64,000 bases of DNA from contig NZ_CP099966.1 in NCBI RefSeq assembly GCF_025403485.1, forward strand, positions 496,001-560,000, written 5' to 3'. This stretch comes from Chryseobacterium paludis (GTDB lineage: Bacteria > Bacteroidota > Bacteroidia > Flavobacteriales > Weeksellaceae). This document shows positions 43,449 to 53,616 of this stretch, piece after piece. The position numbers and the translations under genes are program-made. How positions within the stretch are numbered: the first letter of the stretch is position 1; the number at the start of each line of letters is the position of its first letter. A model generated the notes under the pieces. That model was not told the DNA's origin. It was given only the letters and a program-made list of their open reading frames with translations, and did no database searches.

Positions 43449-45062
43449 TTACAGTATTTCCGATTCAGTCTTCTTTTTCAGATTGTTAATAAAATCTGAG
43501 GGAGTTAGACCTGTTTCTTTTTTAAAAGCTGTCTGAAAGACCCTATGATTGGCATAGCCACATAACTCTGCTAAAGAAGTAATCTTATATTTTCTGTATA
43601 CTGCATCCTCATACAGTTTCCTGGTAATGTATTCAATTCTAAGGCTGTTGATGTAATGATTGAAGTTCTTGTCCTTATAGGATTTTATGACTTCTGAAAG
43701 ATATTTTGTATTGGTGCCAAAATTACTTGCCATACTGGCTATTGTAATATCACTTTTCAGATATTTCTCTGTTTTTTCAAATTTGGATATCTTAGTCAAT
43801 AGTTGATTGACCGTTTCCTCAGCAATTGTTTTCGGAGCTTTTACTGCTTTTTCTCCATCCTTCTCCATTTCATTCTTTTGGTTTTCTGACTCATGCTTTA
43901 TTTTGGTAATGAGTTCCTGAAATCTCTGTTGTAAGACTTTATTCCTGCTTTTCCAATAGTACCAAACACCACCACATCCCAGTATTATTATAATGAAGAA
44001 CACATATAAGTAGTTTCTAAGGCTGCTGCTTTTTTCCTTTTCCTTTTCTTTTTTAATTGCTGTGGTAACTTTATTCACCGAATGTTTTTCTGCAATTTTA
44101 ATACTGTCCCTGAGCTCTGTAAGAAGTTGATTGTATTTTTTTCCCTCAAGAGTATTATTTTTAGCCAAATAGGCCTCCGTTAAGATTTCGTAGAAGTTTT
44201 CCCGACTGGAAGGGGATGAAATTTTTTGCTCAAGTTCTAAGCCTTTCTGAGCATAGTGTATGGCCTTGTCATTATCTTTTTGGTCAAAGTAAAAATCACC
44301 AGCCGTTCTGTATAGGTTCATTTTATTGAGTGAACTTATTTCCCTATTTTCTGCAATCTTCAATGATTTTAAAAGATATGTCTCTGCTGTCCTTGGTTCG
44401 GTGGGCTGAATGATCCATAAATAATACAATGTCAGGTTTGCCTGTATGGAAAGAATCAAATCATATTTCTTTTTTAGTGATATACTTGATTTTTTTTCAG
44501 ATATTTTTTCTGCTTCGCTTAAGCCTTTTATGAGATATAGGCGTACGGAATCAGATTGTTTTTTGCTTTGATCAAAATAACGGGAATAGTTGGAATAAAA
44601 TAAGCTGCTGTAATAATGACGTACATCATTGTCCTTGATTTTTCCCAAATATCTTTTTGAAAGCTGATATGCTTTGTGGGCATCTTCCAGAAACCCCAAA
44701 TCCCCCAATGAATTTGCCTTCATCTTGTACATATTGGATACTTCCTCTGGCGGTGAATCCTCATTGATGTGGTTTTCTAGATCTGTCGCAAGCTCAATGA
44801 CTTTCTCCGAATTATCCAATCTTGAATATGTTCGCACCAGTTCAGTACCAATGGAGAATGTAACATTGTATTTATTTTCCTTTGCAGTTCTGTAGCTTTT
44901 TTCCAGTTGTTTTATGGTATTGCTTACGACACTTGTACTGCCGATCTTGTCTTGGATGTTGTGTAATTCGTTCTTTAATTGTTCTTCGGATATTTTCTGG
45001 CTTTTTCCTAAGGTGAATAGATGTAGGATGATAAGGAATAAAATAGATTGGTAAGCTCTCAT
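43449..45062 (-). CDS. TPR-containing membrane AraC-family regulator
   Basis: A 537-residue protein starting at the ATG at 45062, which gives the signal segment 'QSILFLIILHLFTLGKSQ'; an ATG 63 bp upstream would bury it. TPR-type helices run to ~335, a transmembrane helix at ~345-365 ('YLYVFFIIIILGCGGVWYYW'), then a linker and a C-terminal AraC double HTH ('ASMASNFGTNTKYLSEVI', 'SLAELCGYANHRVFQTAF', 'KETGLTPSDFI'). Same design as the gene at 6681. It follows the RHS locus on the opposite strand. The 45063-45458 spacer upstream is AT-rich with no gene seen. Confidence 0.85.
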   Translation of the reverse strand: MRAYQSILFLIILHLFTLGKSQKISEEQLKNELHNIQDKIGSTSVVSNTIKQLEKSYRTAKENKYNVTFSIGTELVRTYSRLDNSEKVIELATDLENHINEDSPPEEVSNMYKMKANSLGDLGFLEDAHKAYQLSKRYLGKIKDNDVRHYYSSLFYSNYSRYFDQSKKQSDSVRLYLIKGLSEAEKISEKKSSISLKKKYDLILSIQANLTLYYLWIIQPTEPRTAETYLLKSLKIAENREISSLNKMNLYRTAGDFYFDQKDNDKAIHYAQKGLELEQKISSPSSRENFYEILTEAYLAKNNTLEGKKYNQLLTELRDSIKIAEKHSVNKVTTAIKKEKEKEKSSSLRNYLYVFFIIIILGCGGVWYYWKSRNKVLQQRFQELITKIKHESENQKNEMEKDGEKAVKAPKTIAEETVNQLLTKISKFEKTEKYLKSDITIASMASNFGTNTKYLSEVIKSYKDKNFNHYINSLRIEYITRKLYEDAVYRKYKITSLAELCGYANHRVFQTAFKKETGLTPSDFINNLKKKTESEIL

Positions 45063-45458
45063 TTGATTGGAATTCAATGGTAATTTTGTTTGAAAAGGTG
45101 TTTTTACAAATGTATGATATTTCAAGCAAGTTAGCTGTTGTAAGATGGTTGAAAAATGATGTAATATTAATAAGTAAGGGTAATGTGAAATGTATTAATA
45201 TTTAGTATAAGTTGTAATTCTTAAAAAATATTGAAATGTTGGTCAGAAATCAGAAATGATTTTTAATGCTAATCTTTTTCTGAAAGACTAATAAGTAAAA
45301 TTACTGTCATTATAGCTTTATTTACTCAAGCCTTAATGTGTAATGGATATTTATCTCAAACAATTTTATAATTTCAAAAACTGATTTACAGAAATCAAAA
45401 TTACACCTTACTAAATAAGAGAAAAATCAGTGAGATTATACTCAGTATATAATATCGC

Positions 45459-45635
45459 TTATCTATTTTTTTTTAACTGACCAGGGGCATATTGTTTAGC
45501 AGATTTTGCTCCGGTTACTTTTTTCACTTGTCCAGGTGGAAGTCCATGATTTCCATTAGGTTTAAATTGTGGCGCACAAGAAAAAACAAATAATCCGGTT
45601 AGCGCTAATAAACCTAATTTTTTTATAGTATTCAT
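45459..45635 (-). CDS. Small lipoprotein (58 aa), often mislabelled quinol oxidase subunit 4
   Basis: Starts at ATG 45635 and stops at 45459. The product has a lipoprotein signal peptide (lipobox FSCA, Cys20) and a short tail 'GLPPGQVKKVTGAKSAKQYA' ending 'PGQLKKNR'. The 'PPGQxKKxxGxxSAKxxAPGQxKK' pattern is shared by many flavobacterial small proteins labelled quinol oxidase subunit 4; the label is not supported by the sequence. Function unknown. Confidence 0.75.
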   Translation of the reverse strand: MNTIKKLGLLALTGLFVFSCAPQFKPNGNHGLPPGQVKKVTGAKSAKQYAPGQLKKNR

Positions 45636-45808
45636 AATGTTATTTTTTTATATAATAAGAATACTATGCCAATCTAAGTTGAATGCTTTTTTTAAGATCA
45701 TTAAATGTTCTGTCTAATTAAGCTTCATAATGAATAATCCTGTTGAATAGAAGGATATTTAGCTACCTGACATTAAACGGATAGGATTTAATAGCAAATG
45801 ATCATGCA

Positions 45809-46123
45809 TTAATAAAAATTAGCAATCTGAGTCAATTGTTTTAAATGTAAGAGTTGTATTTTACGGCTCTTTATCAAAATAAGATGATCCTCTTTAAAAT
45901 CATGAAGTATGCATGCCAATGTTTTATTTGCTGTACCTGCCATATTTGCTAAATCTGTACGGGATAAAGTTATGAATACCTTATCTTCATCCCCCATAGT
46001 ATTCACTTTATATTTATTATGTAAAATTAAATGTTTAACAGGACTACCTCTCCCGCCAAGAGGGTCTTCTACAAGAAGATCCTTTTTTGTTTTTGAATTT
46101 TGGAATTGTAGACATATCTTCAA
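45809..46123 (-). pseudogene. Truncated Crp/Fnr-family regulator (C-terminal HTH only)
   Basis: The frame ends with a clear Crp-type winged helix: 'LILHNKYKVNTMGDEDKVFI', 'TLSRTDLANMAGTANKTLA' and 'ILHDFKEDHLILIKSRKIQL'. The N-terminal ~140 residues that would bind an effector are missing; what precedes reads 'PLGGRGSPVK' and unrelated sequence. No upstream region restores a cNMP-binding fold. It is most likely a broken gene. The 46124-46431 spacer upstream shows no other gene. Confidence 0.65.
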
Positions 46124-46431
46124 TTTTTAATGATGAATGTAAATTAATTAGTAGCCAAGAATTCTTAAACTATATATGTAATTCTATTAAAAATCTCAAG
46201 GTTACTTTGTAAGTAAGAAAAATTTTCAACTTATCACGTCAGTCCCTCCAAGCAGAGCATAAATTAGGTAATGTAACTAGATAAAAGTGAGATATTACTT
46301 GCCAAGCAGTAGAAACAAAAAAACTATGTAAACTAGTTTCTTCGGCGGTCAACCGTAAAATTCTTTTAATATTCCTATATATATTAACATTCCAATAAAT
46401 TTCAATGGTTACTAGAAATAATCATTAAAAT

Positions 46432-46459
46432 AGGTGTTCCACTTTATGATGGAACACCT
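46432..46459 (-). terminator. Hairpin after rsgA
   Basis: Stem AGGTGTTCCA/TGGAACACCT with an 8-base loop, 13 bp beyond the rsgA stop; the downstream U tract is short. Confidence 0.55.
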
Positions 46460-46471
46460 GTGTTAAATTGG

Positions 46472-47521
46472 TTATTTCTTTTTTATTCTCTTAGCTTCTT
46501 CCGAAATTTTGGCAAAAGACTTATCTCTTTTGCGCTTTTCATGTTCAGAAATAGAAAAATATAAAGATTCTTTTTGTAATTTGAGATAGCTACTGTACAC
46601 CTCCAGTTCTAAAAGACCGCTGTTTACAGCTTCAATAACTTTACAGCCGGGTTCATTAACATGGGAACAATTATGAAAATGACAATATTTTGCAAGATCT
46701 GAAACATCAAATATCTCTGCTAATGTTTCAGTATTATCTGCGGCTAAACCAAATTCTCTAACGCCGGGCGTATCTATCAAAATACCACTATCCATCAATA
46801 CCATTTCTCTTCGGGTTGAGGTATGTCGCCCTTTTCCTGAGGATTTACTTATCTCAGAAGTAAGAAATACTGTCCGCTCACACAGTGCGTTGATCAAAGA
46901 ACTTTTTCCGACCCCTGATGATCCCACAAAGACGATCGTTTCCCCCTGCTTGATTGATTCCCGCACTGGAAATATGGTTTCGGGCGAAAGGATGCTTATG
47001 AAAAATATTGGCATTTGGCGGCTAATATGTTTCAATGATTCATCTATTTGGTGGCGGTTAAACTCCAAATCAGATTTAGTTAAGATCAATATCGGTTGAA
47101 TATTTTCTTCTACTACCTGAACTATAAAACGTTCCAGCCGGCGAACGTTGAAATTGGCATCAAGGCTTTGTACGATACATGCTTTGTCAACATATGATGC
47201 AATAGCTTGCCTGTCGGATAATGTACCGGTCTTTCTTCTGTACAATGTATGTTTGCGTGGTAAAATATCGACAATTATTCCTTTGTTATCGTTAAAAGGT
47301 TGAAAGATAACCCAATCACCTGTACATGGAAGTTCAAATGATGGACTTCCATACAGTACATTACCTGATAGTTCGCACAATAGTCGATTATTCTCTGCAA
47401 TAACTTCATAATTGGTTCTGTTTACTGCAGCAACACGACCATGAAAAAGATTTTTGTATTGCGAGGTTTGTTTAAGCTGGAACAAATTGTTGTTCCAACC
47501 ATATAATGATAAGTTATTCAC
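46472..47521 (-). CDS. rsgA: Ribosome small subunit-dependent GTPase A
   Basis: A 349-residue protein with the circularly permuted GTPase order of RsgA: OB-fold (about 30-95), G4 'TKSD' (148-151), P-loop 'GSSGVGKSS' (200-208), switch region 'KGRHTSTRREM', G3 'DTPGVRE' and a C-terminal zinc knuckle 'CHFHNCSHVNEPGC'. RsgA tests maturing 30S subunits and releases assembly factors on GTP hydrolysis. The N-terminal ~25 residues ('LSLYGWNNNLFQL') are of the extended form seen in second RsgA copies and in Firmicutes; whether another rsgA exists elsewhere is not known. A single gene with hairpin at its end. Confidence 0.92.
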   Translation of the reverse strand: MNNLSLYGWNNNLFQLKQTSQYKNLFHGRVAAVNRTNYEVIAENNRLLCELSGNVLYGSPSFELPCTGDWVIFQPFNDNKGIIVDILPRKHTLYRRKTGTLSDRQAIASYVDKACIVQSLDANFNVRRLERFIVQVVEENIQPILILTKSDLEFNRHQIDESLKHISRQMPIFFISILSPETIFPVRESIKQGETIVFVGSSGVGKSSLINALCERTVFLTSEISKSSGKGRHTSTRREMVLMDSGILIDTPGVREFGLAADNTETLAEIFDVSDLAKYCHFHNCSHVNEPGCKVIEAVNSGLLELEVYSSYLKLQKESLYFSISEHEKRKRDKSFAKISEEAKRIKKK

Positions 47522-48008
47522 TACTGACTAGTTTAAAATGATGAAATAAATTGATTAGATCCTTTATTGTCCGAATACTTTGTTACATACAAATAACTAT
47601 TGGTAATATGTTGACTACCAAGCTGATGATTTAAGAAACAAAATAGCCGGAATTAGGCAATCATTCCAATCATTAAAGTATGATATGTGAATAGTTGTTT
47701 TTGCATAAAGTACAAATATATAAAAAACTGATTCAATATTTTGGTAGCTTATTCATATGCGTTTTAAGTAGGTAAGTCTTACGCCTATTTTTGTCGATTG
47801 TACTTGTTGGGTCGGGCAAAAGTAGCATTAGAGACATTACTGAATTATTAAAATTGTATAAAGATTATAAAATGAATCATGCAGCAGCATGTTTGGATTT
47901 AGGGCTGGAGGTATGTAGATAAGAATAATAAAATAGGATAAATTAAATTTTTAATTAAAGAATAAAATTTTCGTTTTTTCACTTAAAAACATCTGTAAAC
48001 CCAATTAA
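47522..48008. other. Long spacer with a possible coding fragment
   Basis: AT-rich. One plus-strand stretch near 47801-47922 reads 'VLVGSGKSSIRDITELLKL' then 'YKDYKMNHAAACLDLGLEVC' before a stop, without a start codon. It may be a relict of an unidentified gene. Nothing else is seen. Confidence 0.25.
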
Positions 48009-48830
48009 TTACTGTATTGTATAGTCCTTTACATACACTTCTGATAATCTGAAATAACCATAAGCAAAGTTTGCGAAATGGGTCTGATTGATGATATTCC
48101 CTCTCACCGAGCCCGGTGTTGTTTGAAACGGGCCGGCACCAGCACCGGATGCTGTTAACAGTTTTCTGAAATAATCATAATATCTTCTGGAAATTCCATA
48201 CAGTCTGATGTTTATCAGATCCCCGGCCTTCAGATCTTTGTCAGAAAAATATTCCTGCATTAGGTTGCCCTGACTGTTCTCGTCATCCTGGGCTTTATAA
48301 TCAGGAAACATTGAAACAGGTGATACAATACGGTGGAGATAATAATTTTCTTCATTTCCATTGTCCTTATAGTAGTATTTGATTTCTACTTCATCACCTC
48401 CAAATCCGCCGGTATTATTTTGTACAATATTATTTTCAATATCCGGCACCCCGATGCAGGTTTCGGTTGCCGTATAAATTTCCTTATTTAAAACTACTTT
48501 TAATGTATAGATTTCCCCGATAACAGGATGGAAATTAGAACAGGTATATTCTCCTGTACCAGGAGTCTCTATAAAACTAAAAACAGTATTTGCTGAATTT
48601 GTTATCACTATATCAGCTCCTGAAACTGTAGGAAATAGGGTACTGTAATATCCGGTAGTGGTGGAGAGTTTGATTTTCTGTTCACTGCCGGTCGTACCCT
48701 TTATCCAATCAATCGATGCGTCAATTACCAATTTCGGTTCTGCTGTTTCTAAATCTACTTCTATTACTTTTGTGCAAGACAGAAGAAAAAAACAGAATGA
48801 AATAACCAGGTATTTAAGTTTATTTTTCAT
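48009..48830 (-). CDS. DUF4249 outer-membrane-associated lipoprotein
   Basis: A 273-residue lipoprotein (lipobox LLSCT). 'VIEVDLETAEPKLVIDASID' just after the Cys, 'SGADIVITN', 'GEIYTLKVVLNKEIYTATET' and the C-terminal 'VRGNIINQTHFANFAYGYFR' are the DUF4249 signature. DUF4249 genes sit directly after a CarboxypepD_reg-type TonB receptor and probably form the surface partner of that receptor. Here the receptor gene ends 9 bp upstream, so the two form an operon. Ligand unknown. Confidence 0.88.
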   Translation of the reverse strand: MKNKLKYLVISFCFFLLSCTKVIEVDLETAEPKLVIDASIDWIKGTTGSEQKIKLSTTTGYYSTLFPTVSGADIVITNSANTVFSFIETPGTGEYTCSNFHPVIGEIYTLKVVLNKEIYTATETCIGVPDIENNIVQNNTGGFGGDEVEIKYYYKDNGNEENYYLHRIVSPVSMFPDYKAQDDENSQGNLMQEYFSDKDLKAGDLINIRLYGISRRYYDYFRKLLTASGAGAGPFQTTPGSVRGNIINQTHFANFAYGYFRLSEVYVKDYTIQ

Positions 48831-48839
48831 AGTATTGAA

Positions 48840-51212
48840 TTAAAATCTGAAATTGTAAGCTACACCCGGAACTATACCGAAAATTGATATCTTCTTTGCT
48901 TCGCTCACCCCTGTTTCTCTGTTTTGCTCGAACATAATGGATGCAGCATTGCTTCTATTGTAAACATTGTAAATACTAAACACCCATTCACCTTTCCATC
49001 TTCTTTTGTTGTCAGGTTTTGGGGTGTAGGTTGCCGATAGATCCAAATGATGATAAGATGGGAGTGAATTCGCATTTCGCGCTCCGTAATTTGCAATTGT
49101 GATTCCCTGATACTGATATTTGCCGATGGGGTAGGTTGCAGCCTTCCCTGTCTGGTAGGTGAAAATGCCACCAAAACTCCATTTTTTGGTCAGTTGATAA
49201 GTAGCTGTAAGTGAAAAGTTATGCGTTTTATTGTAATTGGCACGATACCATTTGCCATTGTTAATACCGGGTTCGTCCTCATTTCTTCCCGGTGTACGTT
49301 GTTCTGCTCGAGAAAGCGTGTAAGAAAGCCACCCTGTTAGTTTTCCGGTGTTTTTCTTCAGCATTACTTCAAGTCCGTAGGCTCTAGCCTCTCCGTTTAG
49401 TAATACTTGTTCTATGGCTCTGTTAGCAATCAATTCGGCACCGTCAATATAATCCGCTTTGTTTTTGTTTTTTTTGTAAAATGCTTCTGTTTCAAGGGAA
49501 TATTTTCCATTGCTGAAATTTCTGAAATAGCCCAATGCAAGCTGGTCAAGAATTTCTGGTTTCAGGTACTGGTCGCTCGGTGCCCAGATATCCAGTGGAG
49601 AGACGGAAGCCGTGTTGGAAATTAAATGAATATACTGGCTCATCCGGTTATAACTCCCTTTAACGGATTGATTGTCATCTATGACATAAGAAATGGCCAG
49701 ACGAGGCTCTAAATTCCCAAAACCGATAATCTTTTTGTTTTTGTTATAATGCGTAATACCAGTTGGCGTTCCTTCCCCATAAATTTGTAAATCAGGGTTG
49801 AAAACCACTGCCTCATTATTAGTGTAATTATTTATGTTTTGTTCCCCTAATCGTAGGAAATTGCTATATCGCAGTCCGTAATTTAATGATAATTTGTCAG
49901 TGATTCTTTGTTCAGTACTAATATAAACCGCATTTTCCAAGGCATATTTTTTTTCAATCTGATCGGCATTGATAGGGGATGTTGCATCCAGAGGTTTTAT
50001 AGTGCCGGGATTGAATTGGTAGTAGATGGAATTGATGCCATAATTCAAAACCAGCCTATCAGACAGATGATGCGTAAAATTGTACTTTAGATTATAATTA
50101 CGGATGTCTGATACCCAGTCTATACCAACATATTTTATCTTCAGTCCATAATCGTACTTGCTGTAAATAACCGATGCGTTGGAGAAAAATTTATCGGAAA
50201 AGATATGGTTCCAACGAAGATTAAAAAATGAGTTTGAATAATTGTTGCTGAAAAAATTGTTGAAATCCATTTTATCCTTGCCAAAATAGGCTGAAAGAAA
50301 AACCCTGTTATTGTCATTGATCTTATAATTCAGTTTAGCGTTCAGATCATAAAAAGAAACGGAATTGGAATTGTCAGCAAGTTTCATAAACAAATGGGCA
50401 TAAGAAGCGCGGCCAGCAACTATGAACGAACCTTTGTCCTTTATAATCGGGCCTTCCGCCGATAACCTGCTTGAAACCGCTCCGATTCCACCTGCTATGT
50501 GATATTCTTTATTGTTTCCTTCTTTTTGGTAAATATCCAAAACAGAGGATGTACGCCCGCCGAATTGAGCAGGTATTCCCCCTTTATATAATTTCAGATC
50601 TTTAATGATGTCTGCATTAAAAACGGAGAAAAAGCCAAACAGGTGCGAAGTATTGTAGACAACGGCCTCATCTAACATTACCAAATTACCGTCAACTGAA
50701 CCGCCTCTAACGTTAAAGCCTGTTGCGCCTTCCTGCGCGTTGGAGACTCCCGGAAGCTGCAGAATAGCTTTCAGAATATCAACCTCACCCATTACTGCTG
50801 GCATCTTTTTAATGGTAGACACAGATAGTTTATTCACACTCATTTCCGGTGTTCGGATGTTGCTTGCTGAACCAGTATTTTTTATCACGACTTCATCTAT
50901 AGTTTTGCTTTTTTCAAGCATCGAAAAATCCCTTCTGGTATTTTCCATCAAAGTGATACGTTCCTCAATATTCTCAAATCCCACATAGCTTATAATCAAA
51001 TTATATTCTCTTTTGGGCAGGGTAATAGAATAAAAACCGTACGCATCTGTAACTGTTGATACCTTTGCTTCAGGAATAAAAATGTTTGCACCGTGTATTG
51101 TTTCGGTGGTTGTCTTTATGGTGATTATTCCACTCAATGTAACTTTATTCTGTGAATGAACCCCGAATGAAATGGTTATAAATAACAGTGTACAAATGAT
51201 CTTGCATCTCAT
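48840..51212 (-). CDS. TonB-dependent receptor with carboxypeptidase-regulatory-like domain
   Basis: A 790-residue outer membrane protein: signal peptide (ends 'FGVHSQ'), a carboxypeptidase-regulatory-like beta-sandwich (~25-105, 'SGIITIKTTTETIHGANIFI', 'YGFYSITLP'), a plug domain with 'LPGVSNAQEGATGFNVRGGS' and 'YKGGIPAQFGGRTSSVLDI', and a 22-strand-type barrel ending 'GIVPGVAYNFRF' with terminal Phe. Followed at 9 bp by the DUF4249 gene. Such pairs import or bind an unknown ligand. Upstream, divergent, is a LytS/LytTR two-component pair that may control it. Confidence 0.9.
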   Translation of the reverse strand: MRCKIICTLLFITISFGVHSQNKVTLSGIITIKTTTETIHGANIFIPEAKVSTVTDAYGFYSITLPKREYNLIISYVGFENIEERITLMENTRRDFSMLEKSKTIDEVVIKNTGSASNIRTPEMSVNKLSVSTIKKMPAVMGEVDILKAILQLPGVSNAQEGATGFNVRGGSVDGNLVMLDEAVVYNTSHLFGFFSVFNADIIKDLKLYKGGIPAQFGGRTSSVLDIYQKEGNNKEYHIAGGIGAVSSRLSAEGPIIKDKGSFIVAGRASYAHLFMKLADNSNSVSFYDLNAKLNYKINDNNRVFLSAYFGKDKMDFNNFFSNNYSNSFFNLRWNHIFSDKFFSNASVIYSKYDYGLKIKYVGIDWVSDIRNYNLKYNFTHHLSDRLVLNYGINSIYYQFNPGTIKPLDATSPINADQIEKKYALENAVYISTEQRITDKLSLNYGLRYSNFLRLGEQNINNYTNNEAVVFNPDLQIYGEGTPTGITHYNKNKKIIGFGNLEPRLAISYVIDDNQSVKGSYNRMSQYIHLISNTASVSPLDIWAPSDQYLKPEILDQLALGYFRNFSNGKYSLETEAFYKKNKNKADYIDGAELIANRAIEQVLLNGEARAYGLEVMLKKNTGKLTGWLSYTLSRAEQRTPGRNEDEPGINNGKWYRANYNKTHNFSLTATYQLTKKWSFGGIFTYQTGKAATYPIGKYQYQGITIANYGARNANSLPSYHHLDLSATYTPKPDNKRRWKGEWVFSIYNVYNRSNAASIMFEQNRETGVSEAKKISIFGIVPGVAYNFRF

Positions 51213-51437
51213 CTTAAAAATAGATTTAACAATTGTAGTTTGAGCACAAAACTACCCCTTTGAATAGCTGTTTTTTTGTAATTATACAAAATGTAGTTTC
51301 TTTTATAGGAAACAATGTTGGGACGCTACAAAATATAATTCCTGTTCCATACGTTTTTATAATACTTGCTGCTATTGTATAGAAGCAGATCAAACCATAG
51401 GCTTAAATGTTAAGTTTTGTTTTATACAATTTTATAA

Positions 51438-52445
51438 ATGAATGATTTTACCCATCGACAGCTTATTAGTGAAAACCTGTTTTTTCATTTCCTGATTTCA
51501 CCTGACCGCAGAATATACCGGAATCTGCTGTTCATTGCTTTTATCGGTGCCGTGTTGTATAACAGTACTTCTGTAATTGACAATCCGGTCGTGATATTTT
51601 TATATTTTATTATATTATTCTATATAAATATGTATGTGCTGGTACCAAAGCTTTTGTTCAGGAATAGAAATATTGAATATTGTTTATCCGTCATTGGTAT
51701 ACTGGTTATAGTAGCTATTTGTGGCTATTTTTTCAATCCTTTTAATAAAGAACATGGGGTGAACATCCCCCTTTTTTCCTTCCTTACTGCGCTGCTGCTG
51801 GCTGCTTCCTCTTCCATAAAGCTATTTCAGAAAGGGATGATGGATAAGCAATTGATCTACGATTTAGGGCAATCGAAAACTTATGCAGAATTGGAACAGC
51901 TGAAAAACCAGATCAATCCGCATTTTTTGTTTAATATGCTGAATAATGCCAATGTACTGACGAAGAAAGACCCTGAAAAAGCATCGCAGGTTTTAATGAA
52001 GCTGAGCGATTTACTTCGGTACCAACTTTATGACAGTGCAAGAGATAAAGTGTTGTTGACTTCGGATATTCATTTCTTAGAAGATTTTTTAAATTTGGAA
52101 AAAGTGAGACGAGACAGTTTTGATTTCCTGATTTCACAAGAAGGAGATTTGCGTGGCTTGCAAATTCCTCCTTTGCTGTTCATTTCGTTTGTGGAAAATG
52201 CAGTCAAGCACAACAATGATGCAACAAAGCCTTCTTATGTAAACCTATATTTCGATGTGATAAACGGTAAACTTTTCTTTAAATGCATCAACTCAAAACC
52301 TATATCTAGATGCGTTAATAATACAGGTGGATTGGGATTGGTAAATGTCAAACGAAGACTGGAGCTTTTATTTCCGGCAACACATAGTTTAAATATCGAA
52401 GATGATTCAGAACAGTATTGTGTAACCTTGACCATACAGCTATAA
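51438..52445 (+). CDS. LytS/YehU-type sensor histidine kinase
   Basis: A 335-residue protein with four or so membrane helices in the first ~130 residues, then the His_kinase domain: phosphoacceptor motif 'LKNQINPHFLFNMLNNANVL' (His near residue 161) and the ATPase N box 'PLLFISFVENAVKHNND' with 'TGGLGLVNVKRRLELLFP' as G box. These kinases pass phosphate to LytTR response regulators, one of which is encoded 89 bp downstream. Divergent from the TonB-receptor/DUF4249 operon, a usual arrangement in flavobacteria. Confidence 0.9.
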   Translation: MNDFTHRQLISENLFFHFLISPDRRIYRNLLFIAFIGAVLYNSTSVIDNPVVIFLYFIILFYINMYVLVPKLLFRNRNIEYCLSVIGILVIVAICGYFFNPFNKEHGVNIPLFSFLTALLLAASSSIKLFQKGMMDKQLIYDLGQSKTYAELEQLKNQINPHFLFNMLNNANVLTKKDPEKASQVLMKLSDLLRYQLYDSARDKVLLTSDIHFLEDFLNLEKVRRDSFDFLISQEGDLRGLQIPPLLFISFVENAVKHNNDATKPSYVNLYFDVINGKLFFKCINSKPISRCVNNTGGLGLVNVKRRLELLFPATHSLNIEDDSEQYCVTLTIQL

Positions 52446-52534
52446 CTTACATGGTGATAAATAAGGATCAGTGGTGAGAAGAAAATTCAAATATTGCAGA
52501 CGAGTCTTTCGTTGTATGGTAAATATATAAAATT

Positions 52535-53257
52535 ATGAATTGTATTATTTTAGATGATGAGCCTTTAGCAAGAGAAGCCATAGAGATGTTGATTAACCAA
52601 AATGATGATTTAGATTTAATAGGTTCATTCAACAGCCCTGAAGCTGTCACAAATTTTATAGAACGCAATACCGTTGAATTAATCTTTCTTGATATTCAGA
52701 TGCCAGGAATTAATGGGATTGAGTTTTCCCGAACCATTCCCAAAGAAACATTTGTAATTTTTACAACTGCATATTCTGAATTTGCTACCGAAAGTTATGA
52801 AGTAGATGCGATTGATTATCTGATAAAACCCGTAAAATTAGAGCGTTTTCAAAAAGCTGTTGAAAAAGTCCGCACTTACTCCAAATTATTCAAAGCGGAT
52901 TATGCTAACAATAATATTGAACAGGTTGCAGACACTTTTTTCTTTGTGAAAGCAGAGCGAAGAATTTTTAAAGTCTATTTTGATAATATACTTTTTATTC
53001 AAGGTTTAAAAGATTATGTAGTGATGCACACCGATAATCAGAAACTAATTACGGCAATAAATATCAAAACGATTTATGACCAATTACCCAAAAATATGTT
53101 TGTGAGAGTAAGCAAGTCCTATATTATCAATGTTAAGTATATCGATTCTGTAGATAATAACACGGTGTATATAGGTACAAACGAAATCCCTATCGGAAGT
53201 ATTTATAAGGATTTCTTTTTCAGTGAATTTGTTACAAAAAAGATCGTGAATAGGTAA
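52535..53257 (+). CDS. LytTR-family response regulator
   Basis: A 240-residue protein: receiver domain (1-120) with acidic pair 'LDDEP' and phosphoacceptor Asp53 in 'LIFLDIQMPG', 'TTAYSEFATESYEVDAIDYL' and the conserved Lys in 'LIKPVK'; then a LytTR DNA-binding domain (~140-240; 'RIFKVYFDNILFIQGLKDYV', 'FVRVSKSYIINVKYI', 'IPIGSIYKDFF'). It is the partner of the preceding kinase. LytTR proteins bind pairs of 9-bp direct repeats about two turns apart; none was found in the divergent gap at a convincing level. Confidence 0.92.
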   Translation: MNCIILDDEPLAREAIEMLINQNDDLDLIGSFNSPEAVTNFIERNTVELIFLDIQMPGINGIEFSRTIPKETFVIFTTAYSEFATESYEVDAIDYLIKPVKLERFQKAVEKVRTYSKLFKADYANNNIEQVADTFFFVKAERRIFKVYFDNILFIQGLKDYVVMHTDNQKLITAINIKTIYDQLPKNMFVRVSKSYIINVKYIDSVDNNTVYIGTNEIPIGSIYKDFFFSEFVTKKIVNR

Positions 53258-53465
53258 TACAAGTGAGATTCAGGAAAAACAAAATAAAATAGCCTTTAGA
53301 AAGGATAACGATAAGGTGAAATAGGAGCTAAGACCAATAATTTTAATTTCTTTTTCAGAAAGGAGTTTGTATTTAACCTATTGGGTTTTTCTTCATTGTA
53401 CATTAAAAAATCTTTTTCAATCCAATTACAAGAAAGATCTGACATTATAATATTGCTAGTGATTT

Positions 53466-53487
53466 AGCAGAGGGAGAGATTCGAACC
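53466..53487 (-). other. tRNA 3'-end-like fragment
   Basis: On the minus strand this reads GGTTCGAATCTCTCCCTCTG, the T-loop consensus TTCGAAT with flanks like a tRNA 3' half. No matching 5' half or T-stem can be folded, so it is not a tRNA gene. It may be a scar of element integration into a tRNA. The remaining 53258-53616 spacer shows nothing else. Confidence 0.25.
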
Positions 53488-53616
53488 ATTTTTCTTCGAA
53501 CATTTTTAAAACTTCACTTCTTCGTATATTTCAATTATTGCCATGATTAGTGTTTTTCGGTTATTGAAAAAGACAACATCAGATGAATAGAATTATTATA
53601 TTTATTTAAAATTTTT

